Positions 40,650-52,043 of a stretch of 64,000 nt of DNA are shown piece by piece; within the stretch, counting starts at the first letter, position 1, and each line of letters starts with the position of its first letter. Origin of the DNA: Amycolatopsis albispora. Lineage in GTDB: Bacteria > Actinomycetota > Actinomycetes > Mycobacteriales > Pseudonocardiaceae. The position numbers were made by a program, and so were the translations under genes. The stretch is from contig NZ_CP015163.1 in assembly GCF_003312875.1 (NCBI RefSeq), positions 1,302,001-1,366,000 on the forward strand, given 5' to 3'. The notes under the pieces are model-generated. The model was given only the letters and a program-made list of their open reading frames with translations. It was not told where the DNA came from and made no database searches.

Positions 40650-40665
40650 CAGGTGGGGGCACCTG
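40650..40665. promoter_or_regulatory. Palindrome CAGGTG-GGGG-CACCTG upstream of the mannanase
   Basis: Six-base perfect arms around GGGG, 18 bases before the mannanase start on the minus strand. It may be an operator for this gene or a leader hairpin. No regulator can be assigned from the window. Confidence 0.3.
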
Positions 40666-40703
40666 ACACAACATCTGCACCAGCCGCGAGGTCGCGCCGA
40701 TCA

Positions 40704-40754
40704 CCGGACTGGGGCACGTTGGGCCGCCCAGCGGCACGACGTGCCCCAGTCCGG
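40704..40754. terminator. Strong hairpin downstream of GH48
   Basis: Perfect 16-bp arms CCGGACTGGGGCACGT (40704-40719) and ACGTGCCCCAGTCCGG (40739-40754) around a 19-base loop that itself contains a short GGCCGCC/GCGGC pairing. It lies 140 bases beyond the GH48 stop and upstream of the mannanase. It would separate the two transcripts. Confidence 0.55.
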
Positions 40755-40807
40755 GGATTGGCTCAACAGCGACCTCGCCGTCGCGCCGGAGGCGCGACCA
40801 AAGACAC

Positions 40808-40835
40808 AGGCCCGCCACCGGCGGATGGCGGGCCT
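40808..40835. terminator. Second hairpin downstream of GH48
   Basis: AGGCCCGCCA (40808-40817) and TGGCGGGCCT (40826-40835) form a perfect 10-bp stem with an 8-base loop, 60 bases after the GH48 stop. It is a likely terminator of the GH9-GH48 transcript. Confidence 0.55.
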
Positions 40836-40894
40836 GGCCTCGCGGCCGCGAACGGCGATGTAGCGGCCGCGTCCTGGGTCGTCCGGCTAGCGCG

Positions 40895-43840
40895 TCACGC
40901 GGTGCCGAACAACTGCACGTGGGTCGAGAACGCGGTGGCGATCTCGGCTTGTGCCCAGAACCGGTGGTAGGTCAGCGTGGGTGCGGGCCCACCGTCCAAA
41001 TAGGCCTGGACCTTCGGCCACTGCGGGTCCTTGGTGTAGAAGGACCGGATGGACAGGAAGTCGGCCCCGGCGGCGATCTGGTCGCCGTTGGGCATCGTCC
41101 CGGTCCAGCCCGGCGGCACGTAGACGCCCTCGCCGCTGCTGGAGTTGTACTCGTCGTCGAACCGGTTGTAGTCGGTCCTGGTCTCCGGCACGGCGATGCC
41201 GATCTCGTCGGTGTGCGCCAGCATCGCGTCGAGCAGGCCCTCGCCCACGGTCCTGGCCTCGGCGTTGCCGGACTTGGCCGCGTAGTTCAGCAGGATCTTC
41301 GCGTACGCGGCGGCCACGCCGACGTCCTGGCTGTGGTTGAGCACGGTGACGTGCAGCCCGGAGTTCGAGCCGGGTGCCGACGGGTTCCAGGTGTCGGGCG
41401 TGCCGGTCCACTGCAGGTCGGACGGGATGGCGAACTGGCCGCCGGTGCCGATGGTGGTGTTGGCGATGGCCCACGGCACCCACTTGTCCAGGATCTTCTT
41501 GGCACGCGCGTCGCCGGTCTGCTGGTACAGCGCGGCCACCCGCTCCAGGCCCCATGCCTGGAAGCCGAACCACCGGTTGCTCGGCGGGTCGTGCCAGACG
41601 GGCTGCCAGTCGTAGTACATGCCGTAGAAGGTCGGCAGGCCGGCCGGCGGGGTGGCGTACTGGCCTTCCCAGCTGTTGGTCGCGCCACCGGCGATACCGC
41701 CTTCGGCCGACTGCAGCCACTGCAGGAACTCCAGCTGCCGGTCCAGGCTCTTGGCCCAGTCCTGCGCGCCGGTGGCCGAGGCGGGCTTGAGCGCCGGGTC
41801 GTTGGCCAGCGCGTGCGCGGCGAGCGGGTTCTGGTAGCCCTGGTGGGCCGCCCCGTCCCCGATGCGCCACGCCCAGCCTGCCGAGGTGTCGGTCGCGCCG
41901 CCCCAGGCGTAGTACCAGGACATCAGGTAGTGCTCGCTGTCCTTGCCGGTGCCCGCCGGGCAGGTGCTCGGCCCGACGCAGTTGCCGATCTTCTTGAAGT
42001 ACTTGTCGAACATGGCGTACCGCAGGTAGTCGCCCATCTTCGACGCCTTCTTCACGGTGTCGGCGATCTGCGCGCCCTTGCCCTGCGCGGTGGCCCACTG
42101 GTTGGCCAGGTGCGCCACCTGCACCGCGCGCGCGTCGGCGTCCGGTGCGTTGGTGTACTTCCACTGCTTGGCGTAGCTGGCGTCCTTGGTGAACAGGTCG
42201 AGGTAGCCGTTCGGGCCGCCGTGCGCGAAGGTGTCGCACGAGGGCTGCGGAATGGTCTCCCACACCGATTCACTGGAGCCGCGCTGGTAGGTGTTCATGT
42301 ACGCCGGGGCGGTGGTGCCGTCGCCGCAGCGGCCGAAGCCGTAGGTGTTGTCCACGTCGATCAGCCAGTGCATGCCGTAGATGTCGTCGGTGCCGTAGGC
42401 GGCCTTCAGCTCGGCCGCGATCGGGTCGGCCCCGACCGGTACCGCGGTGTCCAGCTGCGCCGGGTACTTGTCCATCCGCGGGTGCTCCGGCGCGTACGTC
42501 GCCGGCTTCGCCGGGTTGTACTTGTCGTTGGTGGGCTGGTCGGCCTTCGCCGGGATGATGTACTTCTCCATCGAGGCCCAGGCCGCGTTGAACGGCGCCC
42601 AGTCACCCTGCAGCTGACCGTAGGCCGCCTCCAGCCACAGGTAGTAGCTGAACGCCTCGGAGGTGGTCTGGTGCCCGTGGTCCGGGGCTTCCACCAGCAG
42701 CGTCTCCACCGAGTGGTACGGCACCAGCAGCCCGCCGAAGTTGCGGAAGTAGCCGCTGTCCGGGTCCTTGATCTTGTTGTACTGCTCGAGGAACGCCGCC
42801 TGGTAGTCCGAGGCGTCCGGGTCCAGTTCGGACACTTCGATCGGCGCCGCGGTCAGCCCGGGCGCGGTGACCGAGAAGGTCGCCGTGGCGGGGGCGCCGC
42901 CGTTGGCCGCCGAGCTGATCGTCACCGGCTGGCCGACGTTCCAGTTGGCCGTGGTGAAGGAAAGCGTGGCCGGGCTGGCGGTGAGATCGGTGCTGCCCGC
43001 CGTCCTGGCCACGGACACGGTGACCGGTCCGCTGGGCTGCACCGCCAGCTTGACGTCGACGGTGGTGGTGCCGCCCTGCTTGACGTTGACCTTCGACGGG
43101 GTGGTGACCACGGCGGGTGCGGCGAGCACCTTCACCGCCACCGGGGTGGACATCGAGGTCGCGCCCTTGTTGTCGAAGGCCTTCGCGGTCACCGAGTACT
43201 CCCCGGCGGCCGCGCCCGACCAGGTGAACTGGTACGGCGCGGTGGTGTCGGTGCCGAGCAGCTGCGTCCCGGCGTAGAACTCCACCTTCTGCACCGTGCC
43301 GTCGGTGTCGCTCGCGGTCGCTTCGAGCGGGATCTCGGCCGGTACCGCGTAGGAGGAGTTGGCGGCGGGCTTGGTCAGCTGCACACCGGGTGCCTTGTTG
43401 GCGCCGGTGCACGCCGTGCCGTTGACCGCGAAGTCGGCAGGCACCCGGTTCTGCGCGCCCTTGCTGGCGTTGAAGCCGATCTGCGCGGTGGTCCCGGCGG
43501 CGAGCGTCCGGTTCCAGTTCGCGCCGCGCACGCTCACCGCGGCCCCGGTCTGGGTGTGCGTGCCGTTCCACAGCTGGGTGATCTGCTGGCCGTCGGGAAA
43601 GGTCCAGGTGAGGTTCCAGTCGGCGATCGCGTCGGTGCCCTCGTTGCGCACGTCCACGGTGGCGCCGAAGCCGTTGCCCCACTCACTGCCCACCTTGTAG
43701 GTGACCGTGCAGGCGACTTCGGCGGCGGTGGCGGCGGGGGAGAGCCCCACCGTGGCCGCGGCACCCATCAGGGCGGCCGCGGCCAGTGCCGGGAGCGGGC
43801 GCGCGCGCCTCGGCCTGGCGAATGGTCGTGATCTCAACAT
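40895..43840 (-). CDS. Secreted GH48 reducing-end cellobiohydrolase with N-terminal CBM2
   Basis: A 981-residue exocellulase. The signal peptide ends near ATAAEVA (about 40), a CBM2 spans about 42-148, an Ig-like domain about 155-240, a linker domain about 245-330, and the GH48 catalytic domain about 345-981. The proposed acid/base is Glu395 in HGHQTTSEAF. GH48 enzymes move along cellulose from the reducing end releasing cellobiose and act in synergy with GH9 and GH6 partners. It is 100 bases behind GH9-CBM3c with no CebR box between, so both probably come from the box at 45911. Confidence 0.95.
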   Translation of the reverse strand: MLRSRPFARPRRARPLPALAAAALMGAAATVGLSPAATAAEVACTVTYKVGSEWGNGFGATVDVRNEGTDAIADWNLTWTFPDGQQITQLWNGTHTQTGAAVSVRGANWNRTLAAGTTAQIGFNASKGAQNRVPADFAVNGTACTGANKAPGVQLTKPAANSSYAVPAEIPLEATASDTDGTVQKVEFYAGTQLLGTDTTAPYQFTWSGAAAGEYSVTAKAFDNKGATSMSTPVAVKVLAAPAVVTTPSKVNVKQGGTTTVDVKLAVQPSGPVTVSVARTAGSTDLTASPATLSFTTANWNVGQPVTISSAANGGAPATATFSVTAPGLTAAPIEVSELDPDASDYQAAFLEQYNKIKDPDSGYFRNFGGLLVPYHSVETLLVEAPDHGHQTTSEAFSYYLWLEAAYGQLQGDWAPFNAAWASMEKYIIPAKADQPTNDKYNPAKPATYAPEHPRMDKYPAQLDTAVPVGADPIAAELKAAYGTDDIYGMHWLIDVDNTYGFGRCGDGTTAPAYMNTYQRGSSESVWETIPQPSCDTFAHGGPNGYLDLFTKDASYAKQWKYTNAPDADARAVQVAHLANQWATAQGKGAQIADTVKKASKMGDYLRYAMFDKYFKKIGNCVGPSTCPAGTGKDSEHYLMSWYYAWGGATDTSAGWAWRIGDGAAHQGYQNPLAAHALANDPALKPASATGAQDWAKSLDRQLEFLQWLQSAEGGIAGGATNSWEGQYATPPAGLPTFYGMYYDWQPVWHDPPSNRWFGFQAWGLERVAALYQQTGDARAKKILDKWVPWAIANTTIGTGGQFAIPSDLQWTGTPDTWNPSAPGSNSGLHVTVLNHSQDVGVAAAYAKILLNYAAKSGNAEARTVGEGLLDAMLAHTDEIGIAVPETRTDYNRFDDEYNSSSGEGVYVPPGWTGTMPNGDQIAAGADFLSIRSFYTKDPQWPKVQAYLDGGPAPTLTYHRFWAQAEIATAFSTHVQLFGTA

Positions 43841-43940
43841 GTTCCTCCTCGTCCAGCGGTCCAGCGGTAAACCGAAGGTTGGAGACCGGACCGGGGCCGC
43901 GCGCGTCAGCGGCCCCGGGCCGGGGGTTCTGGTGACCGGC

Positions 43941-46014
<2,074 letters not shown>

Positions 46015-46032
46015 GAATGAGCTGGCGCGAAC

Positions 46033-46046
46033 TGGAAGCGCTCCCA
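46033..46046. promoter_or_regulatory. CebR/CelR box for the lipoprotein gene
   Basis: TGGAAGCGCTCCCA, one mismatch from the perfect palindrome, 20 bases before the ATG at 46067. It is separate from the GH9 box 109 bp away, so this gene has its own operator. Confidence 0.8.
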
Positions 46047-46066
46047 AAACCAGTCTTGGAGGCCGC

Positions 46067-46615
46067 ATGTACCGGGTCGGTGCCGCCGTGCTCGTCGCGC
46101 TGGGTGTGCTCACCGGGTGTACCGCGGACGGTGAACAGCAGCCGCGTGCCGAACGCGGTTCGGCCGCGCTGACCGAGCGGCTGGACACGATGGACCAGGT
46201 GATCGGCTGGGTCGAGGAGAAAGCCGGTGAATGCGAGCGCGTGGTCCGGGAAAAGCCCGCGGATCTGCGTGCCTTCGTCGGTTCCGATATCGCCGCGCTC
46301 TACGAGCCCTATGTCACCGAATGGGCCACGTGCGCGGTCTCGGCCGAATACCCGAAGGTCGGCCTGCTGTTGTTCGGCGGTGATCGGCAAATCGAGTTCC
46401 AGCGGTCCTGGCGGCAGGCGATGACCGAAGGGAAGATCGGGGACGGGCCCACCTTCGCCTTCGGCAACGGATTCGCGGTTTCGGCCGGTTTCCTCGGCGT
46501 CAGCGCGCTGGACCTGTACTACTTCCGTTGCGACTACCACGACGAGCGGGTGCCGCGGGTGCCCGCCGACGTGGACGGCTGCGTCTACGCCGACCCCGAG
46601 CACGGGCATCACTGA
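46067..46615 (+). CDS. CebR-regulated lipoprotein of unknown function
   Basis: A 182-residue lipoprotein. The signal sequence ends in lipobox LTGC (Cys18). The mature part has four cysteines (56, 89, 155, 172), enough for two disulfides. Helices rich in Glu/Arg (LTERLDTMDQVIGWVEEKAG) follow the anchor, and the C-terminus is YADPEHGHH. I recognise no domain or catalytic motif. ATG at 46067 follows TTGGAGG. A CebR box and promoter directly before it place it in the cellulose regulon, so a role in cellulose sensing, enzyme retention or cello-oligosaccharide handling at the cell surface is plausible but unproven. Confidence 0.8.
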   Translation: MYRVGAAVLVALGVLTGCTADGEQQPRAERGSAALTERLDTMDQVIGWVEEKAGECERVVREKPADLRAFVGSDIAALYEPYVTEWATCAVSAEYPKVGLLLFGGDRQIEFQRSWRQAMTEGKIGDGPTFAFGNGFAVSAGFLGVSALDLYYFRCDYHDERVPRVPADVDGCVYADPEHGHH

Positions 46616-46653
46616 GGCCGCCGCCTCAGTGTTGCCGGTGTTACCGGGTGGGG

Positions 46654-47700
46654 TTACGGGCTCTGGCAGGTGATCGCGGGCACCGCCGGAGCACTGCCCG
46701 GCGAGTTCACCGAAAGCCCGAACTTCGTGGTGCCGCCCGCCGCCAGCGCGGCGTTCCAGTCCACGTTGCGCACGGTCACCTGATCACCCGACTGCGTCTG
46801 GGTGCCGTTCCAGACGCTGTTGATCGTCTGCCCGGTGGGCAGCGTCCAGTTCGCCCGCCAGCCCGAAAGCGGGGCGGTACCGGCGTTCTTCACGGTGACC
46901 TCGGCCTGGTGCCCGCCGTTCCAGGTGCTGGTGACCGCGTACTCGGCCGTGCAGCTGCCGGCCGGGGTGCCCGGGCCGCCGGGGCTGCCGGTGGCGTCCT
47001 TGACCCCGGTGACCTCGCCGTTCCCGCCGTCGAAGGTGACGTCGGAGCAGCCGTAGAAGGTCTCCGCGCTGTCCGAGCGCTTCCACACCGAGTAGATGAT
47101 GTGGCGCCCGCTCTTGCCCGACGGCAGCGCGCCGGACCACTTGTACTGCCCTTCCACGCTGCCCACCGCGCCGGTGACCTGCGGGTGGTCCACGGTCAGG
47201 AACGGCTGCTCCTCCAGGTCGTCCCAGCGCAGCGGGGCGTCGGGATTCCAGCCGTTCTTGGTCACGTAGAGGTAGAACCAGCCGGGATGCGCGGCCCAGG
47301 CGTTGTAGGAGAAGTTGAAGTTGGCGCCCGAGGTCAGATGCGTCAGCGGCCAGTTCCCGGTCCCGTTGAAGCCGGCGAAGCTCGGGTTGCCGCCCGAGCA
47401 CAGCTGGCCGTCCGGGATGAAGCCGCGGGTGCGGCCGGCCCCGTCCGACCGGAGCACGGAGAACCAGTTGTAGAGCGAATTCGCGCCGCTCTGGTTCACC
47501 GCCGCCGAACACGCGGGATTGACCGGCACGATATTGCCCTGCGGGGTGAGCCCGTCCTGCCAGCAGAGGAAGGTCCGGCTGCCCGCTTTCATCAGCGCGC
47601 CGTGTGCCGACGCGCCGGGCGCGCCGAGCACCATGGTGAGCAATCCCGCCACCAGAGCGGTGGCGGCGGCGAGTGCGGTACCCGCCCTTTTCTTTGTCAC
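46654..47700 (-). CDS. Secreted AA10 lytic polysaccharide monooxygenase with CBM2
   Basis: A 348-residue LPMO. The signal peptide ends at ASA, exposing His33 (HGALMKAGSRTFLCW) as the new N-terminus; with His138 (AAHPGWF) it forms the copper histidine brace. The AA10 domain (33-235) most resembles CelS2/ScLPMO10C, which oxidises cellulose at C1. A Gly/Pro linker and a C-terminal CBM2 (about 250-348) follow. The GTG at 47700 has an AAAGGAAG ribosome site. A CebR box lies 60 bases upstream. Confidence 0.95.
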   Translation of the reverse strand: MTKKRAGTALAAATALVAGLLTMVLGAPGASAHGALMKAGSRTFLCWQDGLTPQGNIVPVNPACSAAVNQSGANSLYNWFSVLRSDGAGRTRGFIPDGQLCSGGNPSFAGFNGTGNWPLTHLTSGANFNFSYNAWAAHPGWFYLYVTKNGWNPDAPLRWDDLEEQPFLTVDHPQVTGAVGSVEGQYKWSGALPSGKSGRHIIYSVWKRSDSAETFYGCSDVTFDGGNGEVTGVKDATGSPGGPGTPAGSCTAEYAVTSTWNGGHQAEVTVKNAGTAPLSGWRANWTLPTGQTINSVWNGTQTQSGDQVTVRNVDWNAALAAGGTTKFGLSVNSPGSAPAVPAITCQSP

Positions 47701-47760
47701 TCTTCGCTTCCTTTCTTTCCTGCATCTCCGCGTGCCCGAGCGCGCGCGGGGAAATCCGTG

Positions 47761-47774
47761 TGGAAGCGCTCCCA
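47761..47774. promoter_or_regulatory. CebR/CelR box for the AA10-CBM2 LPMO
   Basis: TGGAAGCGCTCCCA, one mismatch from the perfect palindrome, 60 bases before the LPMO GTG on the minus strand. Confidence 0.8.
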
Positions 47775-47949
47775 AGTGGAGGAAAACCATAGCGCGGCCG
47801 CACCGGCCGGGGGAATAGCGGTAGCGGTGGGCCCGCCCGATTTGTCCAGCGAGCTGGGCCAAAGGGGTGACCGGTCCGCCAGGCGGGGGACACGGACCGT
47901 CCCGGTGGTCGGTCCATCTTCCCAAACCGCGCGCCCCGCGGGTACCTTC

Positions 47950-47963
47950 TGGGAGCGCTCCTA
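47950..47963. promoter_or_regulatory. CebR/CelR box for the CBM4-GH9-CBM2 gene
   Basis: TGGGAGCGCTCCTA, one mismatch from the perfect palindrome, 85 bases before the ATG at 48049. Confidence 0.8.
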
Positions 47964-48048
47964 GTCGCCGTTTCCCGAGGTCAACGCTCGGTCCAAGCTG
48001 GAATTACGGCGGCCATCCACCCTTTCTCGCCAGAAGGAGATCCATTCG

Positions 48049-50634
48049 ATGGGGAACAGAGCACGATGGCGTGCGCTGACCGCCACCGGCGCGCTGCTCG
48101 GCGCCGGTCTGCTGGCGCTGCCGCCGGCCGCGGCGGCGGCCGAATACGAACGCGTGGTCAACGGGGATTTCGCCAGCGGTGAGGTCAATCCGTGGTGGAA
48201 CGGCGCGGGCACCACCGGCTCGGTGGTCGGCGGCGAGTTCTGCACGGAGGTCACCGGTGGCACGGTCAACGGCTACGACGCGCTCGTCGGCCAGAACGGC
48301 GTCGCCTTCGAAGCCGGGCAGCCCTACACGCTGAAGTTCGACGCGCGGGCGGCCACCCCGCAGCCGATCTCCGCGGTGGCGGGGGAGGCGGTCGACCCGT
48401 ACCGGCAGATCGCCAGGACCGAGGTGCAGCTCACCACCGAACCGCAGAGCTTCACCTACACCTTCGACTCCACTTTGGACTTCCCGACCGCGGGGAACGG
48501 GCAGCTCGCCTTCTGGTTCGGCGGCCAGTCCTTCGACAACACGATCTGCGTGGACAACGTGTCACTGGTCGGCGGGGTGAAACCACCGCCGGGCCTGGAA
48601 CCGGCCGCGCCGGTGCGCGTCAACCAGACCGGCTACCTTCCCGGCCTGCCCAAGCGCGCCAGCGTGGCGAACGAATCGACCACGCCGGTGCCGTGGACGC
48701 TGAAGAACGCGGCGGGCACGGCGGTGGCGAGCGGGCAGAGCACGCCGAAGGGGCTGGACCCGAACTCCGGGGAGCACGTGCACCTGGTCGACTTCTCGGC
48801 CTACGAAACCGTGGGCACCGGCTACACGCTCACCGTCGGCGCGGACACCAGCCACCCGTTCGACATCTCGCCGGACGTGCTGAAGGACCTGCGGTACGAC
48901 TCGCTCGCGTTCTTCTACCACCAGCGCAGCGGCACGCCGATCGAGGCGGAATACGCCGGTGCCGAGCACGCGCGGCCCGCCGGGCACCTGAACGTCGCGC
49001 CGAACCAGGGTGACCACGACGTGCCGTGCCTGGCCGGGGTCGACTGCGGGTACACGCTGGACGTGCCCGGCGGCTGGTACGACGCGGGCGACCACGGGAA
49101 GTACGTGGTCAACGGCGGGATCTCGGCGTGGCAGCTGCTCAACGAATACGAGCGGGCGCTGCGCGTCGGCGACGCTTCCGCACTGGGTGACGGCAAGCTG
49201 GCCATTCCGGAGCGCGGCAACGGCGTGCCGGACATTCTCGACGAAGCGAAGTGGGAGGTCGACTTCCTGCTGAAGATGCAGGTGCCGGACGGCAGGCCGC
49301 TGGCGGGCATGGCGCACCACAAGATCCACGACGCGCAGTGGACCGGGTTGCCCATGCTGCCGCACCTCGACCCGCAGGTGCGTCGCCTGTCGGCACCCAG
49401 CACCGCGGCGACGCTGAACCTGGCCGCGGTGGCGGCGCAGGCGGCGAGGCTGTGGAAGGAGATCGACCCGGCTTTCTCCGCACAGGCGCTGGCCGCGGCG
49501 GAGAAGGCGTACCAGGCCGCGCGGGCCAACCCGGCCAAGCTCGCCGACCCGAACGACGGAACCGGCGGTGGCGCCTACAGCGACGGCACGGTGACCGACG
49601 AGTTCTACTGGGCGGCCGCGGAACTCTTCGCCACCACCGGCGGGAGCGGCTACCGGGCGGACCTGACCGGCTCGCCGCTGTACAAGGGCGCGAGCTTCAA
49701 CGCACGCGGGTTCGACTGGGGCTCGACGGGCGCGCTCGGCGACATCACGCTCGCGCTGGTGCCGACCGCGCTGCCCGCAGCGGATGTCGCGGCGATCCGA
49801 CAGGCGATCACCACCACGGCGGACGGGCACCTGGCGCAGATGGCCGCGCAGGGGCACCCGGCGCCGTACCGCACGCAGGACGGTTCGTACGAATGGGGTT
49901 CGAACGGGCTGATCGCGAACAACGGCGTGGTGCTGGCGCTGGCGTACGACTTCACCAAGCAGGCGAAGTACCGTGAGGGCGCGTTCGGCGTGATGGACTA
50001 CCTGCTCGGGCGGAACCCGGTGAACTATTCGTACGTTTCGGGGTGGGGCGAGCAGCCGGTGCGGAACGTGCACCACCGGCACTGGGCGAACCAGCTCGAC
50101 CCGTCGCTGCCGATCGCGCCGGCGGGCGCGCTTTCGGGCGGGCCGAACAGCGCGCTCCAGGACCCGATCTCGGCGGGGTTGCTGAAGGGCTGCCCGGCGC
50201 AGCGGTGCTTCGTCGACCACATCGAGGCGTACTCGGTGAACGAGGTGACGGTCAACTGGAACTCGGCGCTGGCGTGGCTGGCGAACTGGGCGGCGGAGAA
50301 GTCCACAGTGGATACTCCTCCGGCGGCTTGCTCGGTGAGTTACCAGGCGAACGGCTGGAACTCGGGGCTGTCGGCTTCGGTGGTGTTGAAGAACACCAGC
50401 GCGGTGGCGTGGAACGGGTGGACGCTGAAGTTCGCGTTCAGCGGGAACCAGCAGCTGCAGCACGGGTGGTCGGCGACCTGGTCGCAGCAGGGCGCGGAGG
50501 TGACGGCGGTGAACCTGCCGTGGAACGCGTCGGTGGCGCCCGGGGCGTCGGTGACGATCGGGTTCAACGCTTCGAGCCCCGGCCCGGCAACGGCACCGGC
50601 GAGCTTCAGCGTGAACGGCTCGACGTGTAAGTAG
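48049..50634 (+). CDS. Secreted CBM4-Ig-GH9-CBM2 endoglucanase
   Basis: An 861-residue cellulase. The signal peptide ends about AAAAAEYE (near 32), a CBM4/9 spans about 33-175, an N-terminal cellulase Ig-like domain about 183-275, and the GH9 barrel about 280-755. Asp345 and Asp348 in WYDAGDH and Glu732 in YSVNEVTVNW are catalytic. A C-terminal CBM2 covers about 760-861. This order matches Thermobifida Cel9B (E1) except that the FnIII between GH9 and CBM2 is missing. It is a classical endoglucanase, complementary to the processive GH9-CBM3c. Confidence 0.94.
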   Translation: MGNRARWRALTATGALLGAGLLALPPAAAAAEYERVVNGDFASGEVNPWWNGAGTTGSVVGGEFCTEVTGGTVNGYDALVGQNGVAFEAGQPYTLKFDARAATPQPISAVAGEAVDPYRQIARTEVQLTTEPQSFTYTFDSTLDFPTAGNGQLAFWFGGQSFDNTICVDNVSLVGGVKPPPGLEPAAPVRVNQTGYLPGLPKRASVANESTTPVPWTLKNAAGTAVASGQSTPKGLDPNSGEHVHLVDFSAYETVGTGYTLTVGADTSHPFDISPDVLKDLRYDSLAFFYHQRSGTPIEAEYAGAEHARPAGHLNVAPNQGDHDVPCLAGVDCGYTLDVPGGWYDAGDHGKYVVNGGISAWQLLNEYERALRVGDASALGDGKLAIPERGNGVPDILDEAKWEVDFLLKMQVPDGRPLAGMAHHKIHDAQWTGLPMLPHLDPQVRRLSAPSTAATLNLAAVAAQAARLWKEIDPAFSAQALAAAEKAYQAARANPAKLADPNDGTGGGAYSDGTVTDEFYWAAAELFATTGGSGYRADLTGSPLYKGASFNARGFDWGSTGALGDITLALVPTALPAADVAAIRQAITTTADGHLAQMAAQGHPAPYRTQDGSYEWGSNGLIANNGVVLALAYDFTKQAKYREGAFGVMDYLLGRNPVNYSYVSGWGEQPVRNVHHRHWANQLDPSLPIAPAGALSGGPNSALQDPISAGLLKGCPAQRCFVDHIEAYSVNEVTVNWNSALAWLANWAAEKSTVDTPPAACSVSYQANGWNSGLSASVVLKNTSAVAWNGWTLKFAFSGNQQLQHGWSATWSQQGAEVTAVNLPWNASVAPGASVTIGFNASSPGPATAPASFSVNGSTCK

Positions 50635-50642
50635 GAGGACAG

Positions 50643-50683
50643 GGGATGGCATCCCGGATTTCTGGGATGCCATCCCGGTTTTT
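50643..50683 (+). terminator. Intrinsic terminator of the CBM4-GH9-CBM2 gene
   Basis: GGGATGGCATCCC (50643-50655) and GGGATGCCATCCC (50664-50676) form a perfect 13-bp stem with an 8-base loop, followed by GGTTTTT. It starts 8 bases after the stop codon. Confidence 0.85.
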
Positions 50684-50693
50684 CAGTGTGACT

Positions 50694-50753
50694 ACGGCGA
50701 AGGCCAGCTTGTCAAGGCTGGGAAGCGTACCTTGACAAGCTGGCCTTCGCCGT
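50694..50753. repeat. Long inverted repeat with 24-bp perfect arms
   Basis: Arms 50694-50717 and 50730-50753 pair perfectly around a 12-base loop. The arm core GGCCAGCTTGTCAAGG is unrelated to the CACGAATGTGG repeat family. Only this copy is present in the window. Confidence 0.7.
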
Positions 50754-50846
50754 GTTCTGGGCTGTGGACCGGGATGGGGGAGGTGGGGATGGGTGGGTGG
50801 CTGAGTGCCGTTGCCGGGTGCCGGTTTGCGCCCGGCCTGCCCTCGG

Positions 50847-50903
50847 GTGTCACGAATGTGGCTTTCGAGACGTCAGGCGTCCCGAAAGCCACATTCGTGA
50901 CAC
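50847..50903. terminator. Hairpin repeat, copy 5
   Basis: Arms 50847-50872 and 50878-50903 pair over 26 bp with one mismatch. The core CACGAATGTGGCTTTCG is conserved. It lies between the convergent GH9 and msiK genes, 49 bases from the msiK stop. Confidence 0.7.
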
Positions 50904-50951
50904 GTGTGCTGAGGATGGGGTCGGGTGGCTGAGCATGAGCCGCCCCCGGGC

Positions 50952-52042
<1,091 letters not shown>

Positions 52043-52043
<1 letters not shown>

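Larger units (their letters stand above)
47701..48048. other. Divergent control region between LPMO and GH9 genes (348 bp)
   Basis: No gene is seen here. The region holds the CebR box for the LPMO at 47761 and another for the GH9 gene at 47950, about 190 bp apart, so each divergent gene has its own operator. The 85-base leader of the GH9 gene after the second box contains an AGAAGGAGA ribosome site (48035-48043). Confidence 0.6.
50635..50951. other. Non-coding spacer with three successive hairpins (317 bp)
   Basis: No gene is seen between the convergent GH9 and msiK genes. The spacer contains an intrinsic terminator (50643-50683), a 24-bp-arm hairpin (50694-50753), and copy 5 of the dispersed hairpin repeat (50847-50903). 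Such a stack would fully insulate the two transcripts. Confidence 0.7.

Noticed and set aside
40919-43831. A 970-codon plus-strand open frame opposite GH48
   Set aside because: It is the antisense of the CBM2-GH48 gene in a codon-position-biased genome. No protein-like motif is visible.
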